Origin: a virus
Virus record (IMG/VR): IMGVR_UViG_3300014050_000064
Location: 1 to 38,721 of that record
Reading direction: 5' to 3' (one strand)
Length of the DNA stretch: 38,721 nt
Shown here: one piece after another, positions 21,258-30,275 of the stretch
How positions within the stretch are numbered: the stretch's first letter is position 1
How the letters are laid out: every line of letters starts with the position of its first letter
Translations under genes and position numbers: made by a program
The notes under the pieces: model-generated
Database searches by the model: none
Seen by the model: the letters and a program-made list of their open reading frames with translations, nothing else
What the model was told of the DNA's origin: nothing

Positions 21258-21764
21258 ATGACAAGAAGTATGGAAGATGCTCGTAATGCCAGAGCTGAAC
21301 AACCAAAAACCAAAGAACAACTAATTGCTTTTGGAAATATTAGGCCAATTAAAAACGAAATATTTGAAGATTCATCTTTTGGTAAAAAAACCAAGAAATG
21401 GGAAATTTACCACGGTTGCAAATTTATTAATCATGATTTTAGCAATACTGAATTTGTTGAATGCGATTTTAGGTGGTCAACATTTATTAACTGCAAAGGC
21501 ATCAATTTAACAGTGGCCCCTCAAAGCAATATTGGACTTCATAAATTAATTTGTGAAAGCCCAAATTTTATTAATTGCGATTTTACTGAATGTCATCTTG
21601 AAAATTCTGAATCTTCAAATCAAACAATTGAAATTATTACTAAAGAGCAAAGAGCTGAATTATTTAAAAAAGGACGCGAACTTGGTTTAAATTTTGCAAA
21701 TAATATTTCTAACGAAGCTTTAAAAGTTTTAATTGATTCTGTGACTAATGAAGGAAATTTATAG
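21258..21764 (+). CDS. Hypothetical protein with pentapeptide-like stretches
   Basis: A 168-residue protein. The middle contains FINHDFSNTEFVECDFRWSTF and later NFINCDFTECHLENSE, in which a hydrophobic residue repeats about every five positions as in pentapeptide repeats, but there are too few units to call a full quadrilateral helix. The C-terminal third is helical. Its place just after the major capsid suggests a head decoration or completion role, which is inference. Confidence 0.6.
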   Translation: MTRSMEDARNARAEQPKTKEQLIAFGNIRPIKNEIFEDSSFGKKTKKWEIYHGCKFINHDFSNTEFVECDFRWSTFINCKGINLTVAPQSNIGLHKLICESPNFINCDFTECHLENSESSNQTIEIITKEQRAELFKKGRELGLNFANNISNEALKVLIDSVTNEGNL

Positions 21765-22095
21765 TGAAACAAACTACAGCGGAGACAAAGAAAGTTTTTT
21801 AGAAGATGACAAGGGCCAATTTTTTAGAAAAGTTGAATCCAAATCTTATAATAAAATTTTAGAAAATAATGCTGAAGTCCGTAAAAACTTTGATAAAAAT
21901 GATGCTCAGTTTAAAAAAAGTGAATTTAGAAGAACTGGTAGCATTCCGTTTTTGGCTTTAGAAATTAAGGCCAAAGAACTTAAAATGACTGGTCCGCAAT
22001 TTTTAGACTGGTTTAAATCAAGTGATGGTCAAAAATGGATTAAAAGTCCAGAATGTGAAATTTTTAGAACTGTAAGCAATTCTTATCAATTATGA
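21748..22095 (+). CDS. Hypothetical head-completion-region protein
   Basis: A 115-residue protein, acidic at the N-terminus (SGDKESFLEDDKGQFFRK) and ending in a compact C-terminal domain (LKMTGPQFLDWFKSSDGQKW). Its start overlaps the previous gene by 17 bases and its end overlaps the next start (ATGA). No family is recognised. Confidence 0.6.
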   Translation: MKEIYSETNYSGDKESFLEDDKGQFFRKVESKSYNKILENNAEVRKNFDKNDAQFKKSEFRRTGSIPFLALEIKAKELKMTGPQFLDWFKSSDGQKWIKSPECEIFRTVSNSYQL

Positions 22096-22718
22096 CGCTT
22101 GCAACTTTTTCGGATCTTAAATCAGCAATTGAAAATTGGCTTAATGAAACTGGCAATCAAGCAATTATTGATAATGCCGCTGATTTTATTACTCTTGCTG
22201 AATGTTGGATGAAAGAAAACATGGAATTTAGGCCTAGGTATCTTGAAACCAGAGAAACTTTAACAAGTTCCGAAGAAACAGTTGATTTGCCAGATGGATT
22301 TTTAGGAATTTCGCAATTACGAATAGATAGCGTAAGTCCAAGAAAAATTTTGCGCACAACTACGCAAAACGATATGGAAACTTATTCAGGCACTGGTCAA
22401 CCAGAAAAATTTGTTGTTGAAAGCACTTATTTAAGATTTTGTCCAATTCCTGATCAATCTTATGATTTTTCACTTCTTTATTATAAATTTCCTACTGCTT
22501 TAAGCGAAAGTAATACCACAAATTCAATTTTAACCAATCAACCAAATATTTATCTTTGGGCTTCATTGCTTCAAGCTGCACTTTATTTAAAAGATGATCC
22601 GCAAATTGAAAAATTTGGTAATCTTCTTGAATCTTCAGTTAGAAATCGTTACCAACGAGATTTGAAAGAAAAATATTCTGCACCAGTTCAAATGGTAAAT
22701 CCTTATCGAATATTTTAA
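22092..22718 (+). CDS. Head-tail adaptor protein (SU10-type)
   Basis: A 208-residue protein of the podovirus adaptor type. It opens with TFSDLKSAIENWLNETG, has ECWMKENMEFRPRYLETRET, then VDLPDGFLGISQLRID and YSGTGQPEKFVVESTYLRFCPIP, a series conserved in adaptor proteins that bind beneath the portal. Helical ends and a beta-rich centre are expected. Coupled to the next gene by TAATG. Confidence 0.85.
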   Translation: MTLATFSDLKSAIENWLNETGNQAIIDNAADFITLAECWMKENMEFRPRYLETRETLTSSEETVDLPDGFLGISQLRIDSVSPRKILRTTTQNDMETYSGTGQPEKFVVESTYLRFCPIPDQSYDFSLLYYKFPTALSESNTTNSILTNQPNIYLWASLLQAALYLKDDPQIEKFGNLLESSVRNRYQRDLKEKYSAPVQMVNPYRIF

Positions 22719-24190
22719 TGCAAATACCTTTTGGAGATTTTACACCAGATTTACCAGATTTAGTAGGTGGACTTAAAACTGCTAAAAATGTTTTTCCTTT
22801 TGGGAAATATTATGGTCCAGTCCCATCTTTTGCTACAATAAACGATGCACTTGAAGAACGTCCTCTTAATGCAGCTTCTTTTTCTGATCCAGATGGAAAC
22901 ACCACAATTTTTGTGGGAACTGCAACAAAACTTTATAAAATTAACGGCGATGGTTCTTATACAGATGTAACAAGAACTTCTGGTGATTATAATACTCTCG
23001 AAGAAGAAACTTGGAATTTTGAAATATATGGCACAAATGTTATTGCTACAAACTATAGCGATAGTATGCAAGTTTTTGATCTTTCTAGTAGCACAGAATT
23101 TTCAGATTTAGCAGGAAGTCCACCAAATTCTAGGATTCTTGGTGTAATAAATAATTTTTTGGTGGTTGGTGACACTAATGACACTGATGGTCAAAAAATT
23201 ACTCGTCTTAGATGGTGTGCAATTGATGATATTACTGATTGGACGCTTTCAATTTCAACGCAAGCAGATTATCAAAATGTTGAAAGCGGAAATGGTGGGC
23301 ATATTCAGGGAATTTATGGTTTTGGTGATTACGGAGTAATTCTTCAAGAACGATCCATTGTTTTAGCAACATACATAGGATCACCAGAAATATTTAGATT
23401 TGATTTAGTTGAAAAAAATCGTGGCGCCAAAATTTCTTCTTCAGTAATTGGAAATGGTAAATCGGTATTTTTTTTGGATACTAATGGTTTTTACGAATTT
23501 ACCAATAATCAAGCCGTACCAATCGGATTAGACAAAGTTGATAATTATTTTTGGTCTAATGTTAAAACTAATTATTTGAGTCGTATTAGTGTTTCTATTG
23601 ATCCTAGTAATAAATTAGTTCTTTGGTCATATCCTTCAATTAATAGTGGAGATGGAACACCAGATTCAATTTTGGTTTATAACTGGGAAAAAAAGCAATG
23701 GTCAACAATTTCTCAAAACCTTTCTTTTATTTTTAAAACTTTAACCCTTGGCTACACTTTAGAAGGTTTAGATGATGTTTCGTCAAGTTTAGATGATTTG
23801 CCATTTTCTCTTGATAGTCGAGTTTGGCAAGGTGGAACTGTTTTATTAGGCGGCTTTTCTTCTGATTACAAACTTGGTTATTTTAACTCTACAACTAAAA
23901 TGACTGCAATTCTTGAAACTCAAGAAATAATTGGTGTAGAACAACAAAAAACTACAATTGATCGAGTTGAGCCAATGGTTGAAGGTGGCACTGGTTCAAT
24001 TGCTATCGGTTATAGAAATTCTATTAGCGACAGCGTTGTATATTCTACAAGCTATGATGAAAATACATATGGATTTTGTAATATTAGGGTTCCAAATGCT
24101 TTTTATCAACGAATTAAATTAACTCTAGCAAATGGTTTTACCAAAGCTTTTGGAGTTAATGTAAGAACAAAACTGGCAGGACAGAGGTAA
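22718..24190 (+). CDS. Tail stopper / packaged-DNA stabilisation protein (P22 gp10-like)
   Basis: A 490-residue protein, close to P22 gp10 (472). It begins with the family's DLVGGLKTAKNVFPFGKYYGPVPSF, then beta-strand repeats such as TTIFVGTATKLYKINGDGSYTDVT and VIATNYSDSMQVFDLSS, typical of the beta-propeller that closes the portal-adaptor channel and holds the DNA. It lies between the adaptor gene and a small conserved structural gene. Confidence 0.82.
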   Translation: MQIPFGDFTPDLPDLVGGLKTAKNVFPFGKYYGPVPSFATINDALEERPLNAASFSDPDGNTTIFVGTATKLYKINGDGSYTDVTRTSGDYNTLEEETWNFEIYGTNVIATNYSDSMQVFDLSSSTEFSDLAGSPPNSRILGVINNFLVVGDTNDTDGQKITRLRWCAIDDITDWTLSISTQADYQNVESGNGGHIQGIYGFGDYGVILQERSIVLATYIGSPEIFRFDLVEKNRGAKISSSVIGNGKSVFFLDTNGFYEFTNNQAVPIGLDKVDNYFWSNVKTNYLSRISVSIDPSNKLVLWSYPSINSGDGTPDSILVYNWEKKQWSTISQNLSFIFKTLTLGYTLEGLDDVSSSLDDLPFSLDSRVWQGGTVLLGGFSSDYKLGYFNSTTKMTAILETQEIIGVEQQKTTIDRVEPMVEGGTGSIAIGYRNSISDSVVYSTSYDENTYGFCNIRVPNAFYQRIKLTLANGFTKAFGVNVRTKLAGQR

Positions 24191-24504
24191 TGCAAAATAA
24201 GCTTAACCAAAGCCAAACAGATTTAGAATTTAAAAATCGCACAATTAAACTTTTTGATGCAATTCTTGATGGTAAAATTAATGCAATTGGTAGCAAAACA
24301 TTAACAGCAAATTCTACTACAACTATAATTACAGATAGACGTATTGGCGTTGATAGTATTTTATTTTTGGCGCCAACAACAGCAAATGCAGCTGCGGCAT
24401 TGTCAGGAATTTATCAAGCAGTCACCGCTCAATATGAAATCACATTAACTCACGCTAGTAATTCGCAAACCGATAAAACTTTTAAATATGCTATTCTTGG
24501 CTAG
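24190..24504 (+). CDS. Small conserved virion protein
   Basis: A 104-residue protein. The C-terminal two-thirds, with KTLTANSTTTIITDRRIGVDS, LAPTTANAAAALSGIY and LTHASNSQTDKTFKYAILG, is a recurrent small beta-rich structural protein in podoviruses; its exact role is not firmly established. It runs 14 bases into the convergent lipoprotein gene. Confidence 0.75.
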   Translation: MQNKLNQSQTDLEFKNRTIKLFDAILDGKINAIGSKTLTANSTTTIITDRRIGVDSILFLAPTTANAAAALSGIYQAVTAQYEITLTHASNSQTDKTFKYAILG

Positions 24505-24994
24505 GTTTAGGTGTTCGATTTCTTTTTCTAAACAAGTAAGTTATGTATTCATCTTTGTTTCTATCCCAGACAACACAATTTATTTGCTTATCTAGTTTAT
24601 ATTCATTAAGGCAAAATTTATTATCTGCTTCCCAAATCACTAAATCAGCACCTTTTTCTTGAGCAAAACGAAACCAATAATTTTCATTCATATCATTTAA
24701 AGGTTTTTTTCCTTCAATTGGCCAATCGTAATTTTGTATTGTTTCTATTCTAGTTCCTACCAATTCATAATCAGAAGAAAATTTTAAAATTTTATAGTAC
24801 AGCGCTGCTCTTCCAGAAACTCTAATAATTTTTACTTCGTTTTTAGAAGATGGATAGCTTTCCAACTCTGAATAATAAGGTATCACAAAATATTTTTTCC
24901 ATCTCTCGTAATCCAATTCAGAATTTAATTCAGGATCAGAAAAATTTTTGCAGCTTGTTAGTAATGTCAAAAAAATTATTAAAATTTTTTTCAT
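24491..24994 (-). CDS. Lipoprotein on the opposite strand of the late operon
   Basis: A 167-residue lipoprotein. The signal peptide MKKILIIFLTLLTSC has a proper lipobox (LTSC, lipidated Cys 15), and Lys at +2 predicts sorting to the outer membrane. The mature part is aromatic and charged with four cysteines, including FCLNEYKLDKQINC. It is the only leftward gene inside 14315-35444, so it is probably expressed apart from the late genes, perhaps from the prophage. Outer-membrane lipoproteins of this kind in other phages block superinfection or change host surface properties; this role is inferred. No homologous family is recognised. Confidence 0.75.
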   Translation of the reverse strand: MKKILIIFLTLLTSCKNFSDPELNSELDYERWKKYFVIPYYSELESYPSSKNEVKIIRVSGRAALYYKILKFSSDYELVGTRIETIQNYDWPIEGKKPLNDMNENYWFRFAQEKGADLVIWEADNKFCLNEYKLDKQINCVVWDRNKDEYITYLFRKRNRTPKPSQE

Positions 24995-25057
24995 AAAAAA
25001 ATTAGAAATCCGTTTTAGCTATGTTAATTGAGTGATGAATAAATTTATTTTTTTCAT

Positions 25058-25615
25058 ATGCAATATTTTCATAAAATTTCAGAAAATGAACCAGTAGCAT
25101 CATTATTGGCCGCTGTAATGCGTCAACCTGAGCTTTGGAATCAAAATCTTTTAAGAACTACACACGAAGGCACTCCTCATAGCGAAGTTTCTGATATTTG
25201 GCTTAGATTTAATGACCTTTCAGAATATAAAAAAACTAACGAAAGATCAACAATATTAGACCAGCACGAAAGTATTGATTATCCAGCTTTTGCAATGCTT
25301 CCGCAAGCTCGCCAAATTATTTTTAACTTGATGCGCTTTGTTGAAGGAAAGCGTTTAGGTCGCGTTCTTATTACAAAACTTGAACCAAGTAAAAAAATTT
25401 ATCCTCATGTCGATAGTGGAGATCATGCGGCATATTATGATCGTTATCATGTTGTTTTAAAAAATTCAGAAGGATCAATTTTTAGAGCAGGTAATGAAGT
25501 TTTGTGCATGAAGGCCGGTGATATTTATTGGTTTGATAATTCAGCAGAACACGAAGTTATTAATAACAGTTATGACGACCGAATCGTTATGATTGTAGAT
25601 ATTAGATCAAAATAA
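25058..25615 (+). CDS. Aspartyl/asparaginyl beta-hydroxylase-like 2-oxoglutarate oxygenase
   Basis: A 185-residue protein. IYPHVDSGDHAAYYDRYHVVLKN gives the first iron ligand in a H-x-D-like motif and the RYHVVL strand; AGDIYWFDNSAEHEVINNSYDDRIVMIVDIR gives the distal His and the arginine that holds 2-oxoglutarate. This is the core of the aspartyl/asparaginyl beta-hydroxylase family (PF05118). Such genes occur in tailed phages; their targets are not known. It is followed by a GNAT gene in a TAATG junction. Modification of a virion or host protein is the best guess. Confidence 0.85.
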   Translation: MQYFHKISENEPVASLLAAVMRQPELWNQNLLRTTHEGTPHSEVSDIWLRFNDLSEYKKTNERSTILDQHESIDYPAFAMLPQARQIIFNLMRFVEGKRLGRVLITKLEPSKKIYPHVDSGDHAAYYDRYHVVLKNSEGSIFRAGNEVLCMKAGDIYWFDNSAEHEVINNSYDDRIVMIVDIRSK

Positions 25616-26076
25616 TGACTGATTTAGTTTTTGAAATTCAAGATTGGTTTTCTGTTAGAAAAAAAATGGAATGGCTATTTCCTTTACATTGGGAAGAAGT
25701 GGCCAACTACAAAGATAAAATCAAATTAAATCTTGATGATGAATCCTACAATAAGTTAGCTCAAGATGGCAATTTACATATTGTTGTGGCTCGAGATAAA
25801 GACAAAATAGTTGGTTACCACTGGCTTATTATAAAATCACATCTTCATTACAAACAAAGTTTAACTGCGTTTACAGATGTTTACTTTTTACATCGTGATT
25901 ACCGCAAAGGATGGAATGGAATTAAACTTTTTAAATTTGTTTTAAAAACTTTGAAAGAAAAAAAAATTGAAAGGGTGATTTTTACATCAAAAACCAAGCA
26001 TGATAAAAGCAAAATTTTTGAACGACTTGGTTTTGATAGAGCTGAAACAATTTACACAAAATACATAGGAGATTAA
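25615..26076 (+). CDS. GNAT-family N-acetyltransferase
   Basis: A 153-residue protein. HIVVARDKDKIVGYHWLIIKSH, then SLTAFTDVYFLHRDYRKGWNGIKLFKFVLKTL with the acetyl-CoA-binding R-x-G-like loop (RKGWNG), and the final KIFERLGFDRAETIYTKYI fit the GNAT fold (PF00583-type). It overlaps the hydroxylase stop by one base, and the two genes look like a paired modification unit. Substrate unknown. Confidence 0.8.
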   Translation: MTDLVFEIQDWFSVRKKMEWLFPLHWEEVANYKDKIKLNLDDESYNKLAQDGNLHIVVARDKDKIVGYHWLIIKSHLHYKQSLTAFTDVYFLHRDYRKGWNGIKLFKFVLKTLKEKKIERVIFTSKTKHDKSKIFERLGFDRAETIYTKYIGD

Positions 26077-26078
26077 TT

Positions 26079-26990
26079 ATGGCAATAGCGGCGGTAGCGG
26101 CAGCGGGAGTAGCAGGAGCGGGAGCAGCTTATTTAGGAAGCCAAAACCAACCTAAAAATTTAACATCTTCAAGTGCTTACACTCCTTTTCAAGCCGATTA
26201 TTTAAATTATGGTTTTGATCAGGCAAAACAAAATTATCAAATGCCTTTAAGTTATTATCCAGGTCAAACTTACGCTTCACCAAGCGATGCAACTATTTCA
26301 GGATTGCAAAAACAACAAGACAGAGCAACCAATGGCAATCCTTTATTGCCAGCAGCTCAAGCGCAAAATCTTGCTACGATCAACGGCGATTATTTAAATT
26401 CAAATCCTTATCTACAGCAAGCAATAGACAATGCTTCTGTTGGTGTTACGCGTAATTATTTAAATACAGTTGCACCAGGTATTCAAAGTCAATTTTCAGG
26501 TTCTGGTAGATATGGAAGTGGTGCTTTAAATGCAGTTCAAGATAATTCTCGCTATGATTTGGCAAGTAATCTTAGCCAACTTGCAGGCAATTTATCTTAC
26601 ACAAATTATAATCAAGAAAGGCAAAATCAACTTGCGGCAGTTAATAACGCACCAGCTTTAGCAAATGCCGATTACACTGATATTGCTAGTTTGCTTGATG
26701 TTGGCAAACAACGTGAGGCCATTACACAACAAGGAATTGATGATTCTATTAATCGTTACAATTTTGCACAAAACGAACCAAATCAACGCCTTGCAACCTA
26801 TATGGGACTTATTAATGGCAATTATGGCGGAACTACAACAACTACGGAAAGAAATCCTGCTTATAAAACGGCAGCTTCAGCATTAGCAGGTGGTGCACTT
26901 CAAGGAATTGGTTTAGGATCTTCTTTGGTAGGATCTTATGGAAATTATCAAAACCAACAAGCGCAAGCTAATTATTATAATCGTCAATAA
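26079..26990 (+). CDS. Ejection-type internal virion protein
   Basis: A 303-residue Ala/Gly/Gln-rich protein. An Ala-rich start (AAVAAAGVAGAGAAYLGS) resembling a membrane-active segment is followed by NPYLQQAIDNASVGVTRNYL, VAPGIQSQFSGSGRYGSGALN and NYNQERQNQLAAV, a series common to podovirus internal/ejection proteins. The C-terminus has a second small-residue hydrophobic stretch. By order and size it is the likely counterpart of P22 gp7. Confidence 0.7.
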   Translation: MAIAAVAAAGVAGAGAAYLGSQNQPKNLTSSSAYTPFQADYLNYGFDQAKQNYQMPLSYYPGQTYASPSDATISGLQKQQDRATNGNPLLPAAQAQNLATINGDYLNSNPYLQQAIDNASVGVTRNYLNTVAPGIQSQFSGSGRYGSGALNAVQDNSRYDLASNLSQLAGNLSYTNYNQERQNQLAAVNNAPALANADYTDIASLLDVGKQREAITQQGIDDSINRYNFAQNEPNQRLATYMGLINGNYGGTTTTTERNPAYKTAASALAGGALQGIGLGSSLVGSYGNYQNQQAQANYYNRQ

Positions 26991-26991
26991 A

Positions 26992-28158
26992 ATGCCATAT
27001 AATCCAATTAATTTCAATGTTGGTAATAACGATCTTAATTATTCCCAACCTTTAATTCCAAATTATCAAGATCAGGCAAATGCAATTCCACTGGTTGGTA
27101 ATCCTGCGCCAAGAATTCCTTACCAAGCAAATAATACAATTCCTCAATCTGAATTACCTTATCAACCAAAAGGAATTATTGGTTGGCTTTCTTCCCCAGA
27201 AGTGGCTCAAGGATTTATTGCCGCTGGTGATGCTATTATGAATAGCGGTTATGGTGGAAATATTGGGGCTGCGGCTGGTGGATTTATTCGTGGTCAACAA
27301 AATGCTCAAGAACAACAAAGGGAAAACAGAAAATTACAAATTCAAGATATTATAGCACGAGCGCAATATAACGCTTCTATGGCTAAAAATAATTTAAAAC
27401 CTGTTGAAACGGCGCAAGGTGTTTTTTTACTTAATGAAGCTACTGGAGAATTAACACCAGCGCAAAATCAGGGAAAACAATTAACCCCTTATTCAAAACC
27501 TCAAACTGTTGTAAACGTTAGTAATAGTGAAGAAGGAGCTTTTGATAAAGCCTATGGTAAAGATCGTGGCGAAAACGCAGCAAAATTTGTTAATGAATAT
27601 CAAACTCAAGCTGCAAAATCGGTAAATGCTCTTAACAGTTTAGATAATGCTAAAAATCAAGTTTTATCACTTCAGCAACAAGGAGTAACAACTGGTCCTT
27701 TAACACCTGGTTCTTTGGAAGTAGCAAAAACTTTTAATCAAATATTTCCAGGAAGCATAGATATTAAAAAAATTAAAACTCTTGAGCAGCTTAATCAATC
27801 TTCTAAAGATGCTGCTGGCGCTATTTTATCAAGTGGTCAATATGGTACTGGTAATGGTATTTCGTCAAATGATTTAAAAGCGGCTAATCAACGCGTTCAA
27901 TCTGTTAGCAATACAATTGAAGGAAATTTAGCTATTATTGATACGCTACAAAAGCTTGAACAAAGAAAATATGAGATTGGTAATCTTGTTGGCCAATTGG
28001 CAGATAAAGGGGTTAAAAGTCAAACTCAAATTAATGCAGCAATCAAGAGCTATAATGAGACTCACCCTTTATTTTTATTAGATAATCAATCAAAAGCGCA
28101 AGGCCAAGCAATTTTTAATGGTCAACCAATAAATTACACAATTCATCGCAAAAAATAA
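26992..28158 (+). CDS. Putative ejection/internal virion protein
   Basis: A 388-residue protein starting MPYNPINFNVGNNDL; the ATG at 26992 follows the previous stop, and an earlier in-frame ATG at 26938 would overlap that gene. After a Pro/Asn-rich head, the block GFIAAGDAIMNSGYGGNIGAAAGGFIRGQQ is typical of phage internal proteins, and the rest is Gln-rich helix. The three-gene set 303, 388 and 705 residues mirrors the P22 ejection proteins gp7, gp20 and gp16 in order. Confidence 0.65.
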   Translation: MPYNPINFNVGNNDLNYSQPLIPNYQDQANAIPLVGNPAPRIPYQANNTIPQSELPYQPKGIIGWLSSPEVAQGFIAAGDAIMNSGYGGNIGAAAGGFIRGQQNAQEQQRENRKLQIQDIIARAQYNASMAKNNLKPVETAQGVFLLNEATGELTPAQNQGKQLTPYSKPQTVVNVSNSEEGAFDKAYGKDRGENAAKFVNEYQTQAAKSVNALNSLDNAKNQVLSLQQQGVTTGPLTPGSLEVAKTFNQIFPGSIDIKKIKTLEQLNQSSKDAAGAILSSGQYGTGNGISSNDLKAANQRVQSVSNTIEGNLAIIDTLQKLEQRKYEIGNLVGQLADKGVKSQTQINAAIKSYNETHPLFLLDNQSKAQGQAIFNGQPINYTIHRKK

Positions 28159-30275
28159 TGGCCTCAGTTGAATTGCCTACAGGCGAAACTTTAGAATTTG
28201 ATGACAAAGCAACTGATGATCAGATCCATTTTGCTGTTCAAGATTATCTAAACAAACAATCTAATGCCGAACAATCAGAAATAGCAATTCAACCACAAAT
28301 ACCAACTCAAAATCAAAAACCTCAACAATATTCTGCTTTTACTGAAAATTTTGTTCGCCCAGTTGCTAGGGCTACAAAAAACGCAGCCGCTGGTACTATC
28401 GGTTTTGCTGGTGATTTAGCGCAACAAGCAATAAATTTGCCAGGATATTTGGGAAACAAAGCAACTCAATTTGTTACTGGCAATCAAAATGCTCGACCAT
28501 TCAAACCATTAAGCAACATAAACACAGCTAGTCCAGCAGTCAGGCAAGCTTTTGATAGCATTACAAACGATTTAACTGTTCCACGCAATCCAGCTGAGCA
28601 AAAAATTGATCAATATTCTGAAATGGCTGCTGGCGGTTTAGCTGGTGGGGCAAAAACAATCCCACAAGCTTTAAGTGTAGCTGGTGGAATAGCTGGCAAT
28701 GAATTAAGCAATAAAGCAGCGGATTTATTAAATATTCAACCAGATTCCGCGGTAAGAACTGGATTAAATGTTGCTGGCGGTTTAGCTGGCGGTATTTCAA
28801 CTGGATTAAGTGCAAATAAAATTCAAAATTTTGCTAAAGATTATAAAGTGCGCAGCACGCTTCCAAAGGCTTCAAAAGTAGTTTTAAATGATATTGAAAA
28901 AGCTGGATTAACTCCAGAACAAGTAATTAGCAGTCTTAAATCTGACGGCGGAATTGGTCTTGATCCAATTGATGTTATACCGGGTCAATCAGTTAATATT
29001 GATCAAATGGGACAAATTGCGGCTTCGCGTAAAGTGCTTGAAAGTGCGTTGGATAGAAGAGAGCAAAATTTAAGCAAAGCAATAAATAACATAACTAAAA
29101 ACGTTCAACCTGATGAATCTTCTTTTTCAAATTTAAGTCAGAAGTTTATTGATAATTTGATGTCAAAAAGATCAGCAACTTCAAAACCTTTATATAAAGC
29201 TGCTTACGAACAAACTCCGCCATTATCTCCTCAAACATCAATTACTTCTGATGATGGCAATACAAGAACTTTGGGAAATTTATTACAAAATCCAACCATT
29301 CAAAAAGCAATCCAAGATGGAAAAAATGCTGCTGCTAGATATAAAGGCACTTCAGGAATGAAGTTTTATAATGATTTGTTGCCAGATACTCCACCAAATG
29401 ATTTAAGAGCTTTACACAATGCTCAAACAATTCTTAAAGATGATATTGGAAAAATTGGTTTAACTGGAGCTAGTCAAGAACAAGCAGCAACAAAAGCTTT
29501 GCGAGATGATCTTTTAAAATTTATGGACGAAGCTTCGCCACTTTACAAGGAAGCGCGTAATAACTATTCAATTGATACTCAAGAAATTTTAAACACCAAA
29601 AAAGGCGTTGTTGGAATTTTAGCAAATTTAAACAGCGAGAAATATTCAAATGCTGGTAAAAAGATTTTTAGCTATTCACCAAATGAAATTGCTAAAGTTA
29701 AACAAGAATTAATGAAAATTGATGCCACTAAATATCAACAGGGTATTAAAACTTTTATTAATCAAAAAATCGATGATCTTGGTGATAAATCGTTAAATGA
29801 ATTATTTAGAAAACCAATAGAAAGAGAAAAAATTCTGGCAATGTTGCCAGATAGTGCAAAATCTGGTTTTGACAAATTTATAAAATATGCCGATCAAACC
29901 CGCCCAGTAAACGATGCTTTGCGAAATCTTTCGCCTATTGCTTCCGATTCACTCGAACAATCAATCCCTCAAAAAAATATTGCTAGCTCAATAGGTAAAA
30001 GCATTGGATACATTGCTAAACCAGTAGAAAATGTTGGCGTCGGAATTGCTGAAAAAACGCTTGGAAAAAATCTTGCAAAAAAAACTATTGATCCGCAACA
30101 AAGTAAATTATTAACGAATTATCTTTTTACTGATGAAGGAATGCAAAATTTGCAACAACTTTCAAAATTAAGTAAGAAGTCTGAAATCGACGCGGCTATT
30201 AGAGCGATCAAATCCCGCGCTATTATTCAAACTCCTTTAATTTTGAACGCAGAACAAAACAGCGATGGATCTTAA
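28158..30275 (+). CDS. Large putative ejection protein
   Basis: A 705-residue protein. It begins VELPTGETLEFDDKATDDQI, a small domain seen at the start of several phage internal proteins, then a hydrophobic Gly/Ala-rich zone (about 65-215; GTIGFAGDLAQQAINLPGYLG, GGLAGGISTGL) and long helices. No peptidoglycan-hydrolase motif is seen. It would leave the virion to build the DNA conduit; this is inferred from position and composition. Confidence 0.65.
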   Translation: MASVELPTGETLEFDDKATDDQIHFAVQDYLNKQSNAEQSEIAIQPQIPTQNQKPQQYSAFTENFVRPVARATKNAAAGTIGFAGDLAQQAINLPGYLGNKATQFVTGNQNARPFKPLSNINTASPAVRQAFDSITNDLTVPRNPAEQKIDQYSEMAAGGLAGGAKTIPQALSVAGGIAGNELSNKAADLLNIQPDSAVRTGLNVAGGLAGGISTGLSANKIQNFAKDYKVRSTLPKASKVVLNDIEKAGLTPEQVISSLKSDGGIGLDPIDVIPGQSVNIDQMGQIAASRKVLESALDRREQNLSKAINNITKNVQPDESSFSNLSQKFIDNLMSKRSATSKPLYKAAYEQTPPLSPQTSITSDDGNTRTLGNLLQNPTIQKAIQDGKNAAARYKGTSGMKFYNDLLPDTPPNDLRALHNAQTILKDDIGKIGLTGASQEQAATKALRDDLLKFMDEASPLYKEARNNYSIDTQEILNTKKGVVGILANLNSEKYSNAGKKIFSYSPNEIAKVKQELMKIDATKYQQGIKTFINQKIDDLGDKSLNELFRKPIEREKILAMLPDSAKSGFDKFIKYADQTRPVNDALRNLSPIASDSLEQSIPQKNIASSIGKSIGYIAKPVENVGVGIAEKTLGKNLAKKTIDPQQSKLLTNYLFTDEGMQNLQQLSKLSKKSEIDAAIRAIKSRAIIQTPLILNAEQNSDGS

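Noticed and set aside
22760-23071. Minus-strand frame inside the stopper gene
   Set aside because: Shadow of the strongly supported rightward gene, with no ribosome site and an implausible Cys/Ile-rich product.
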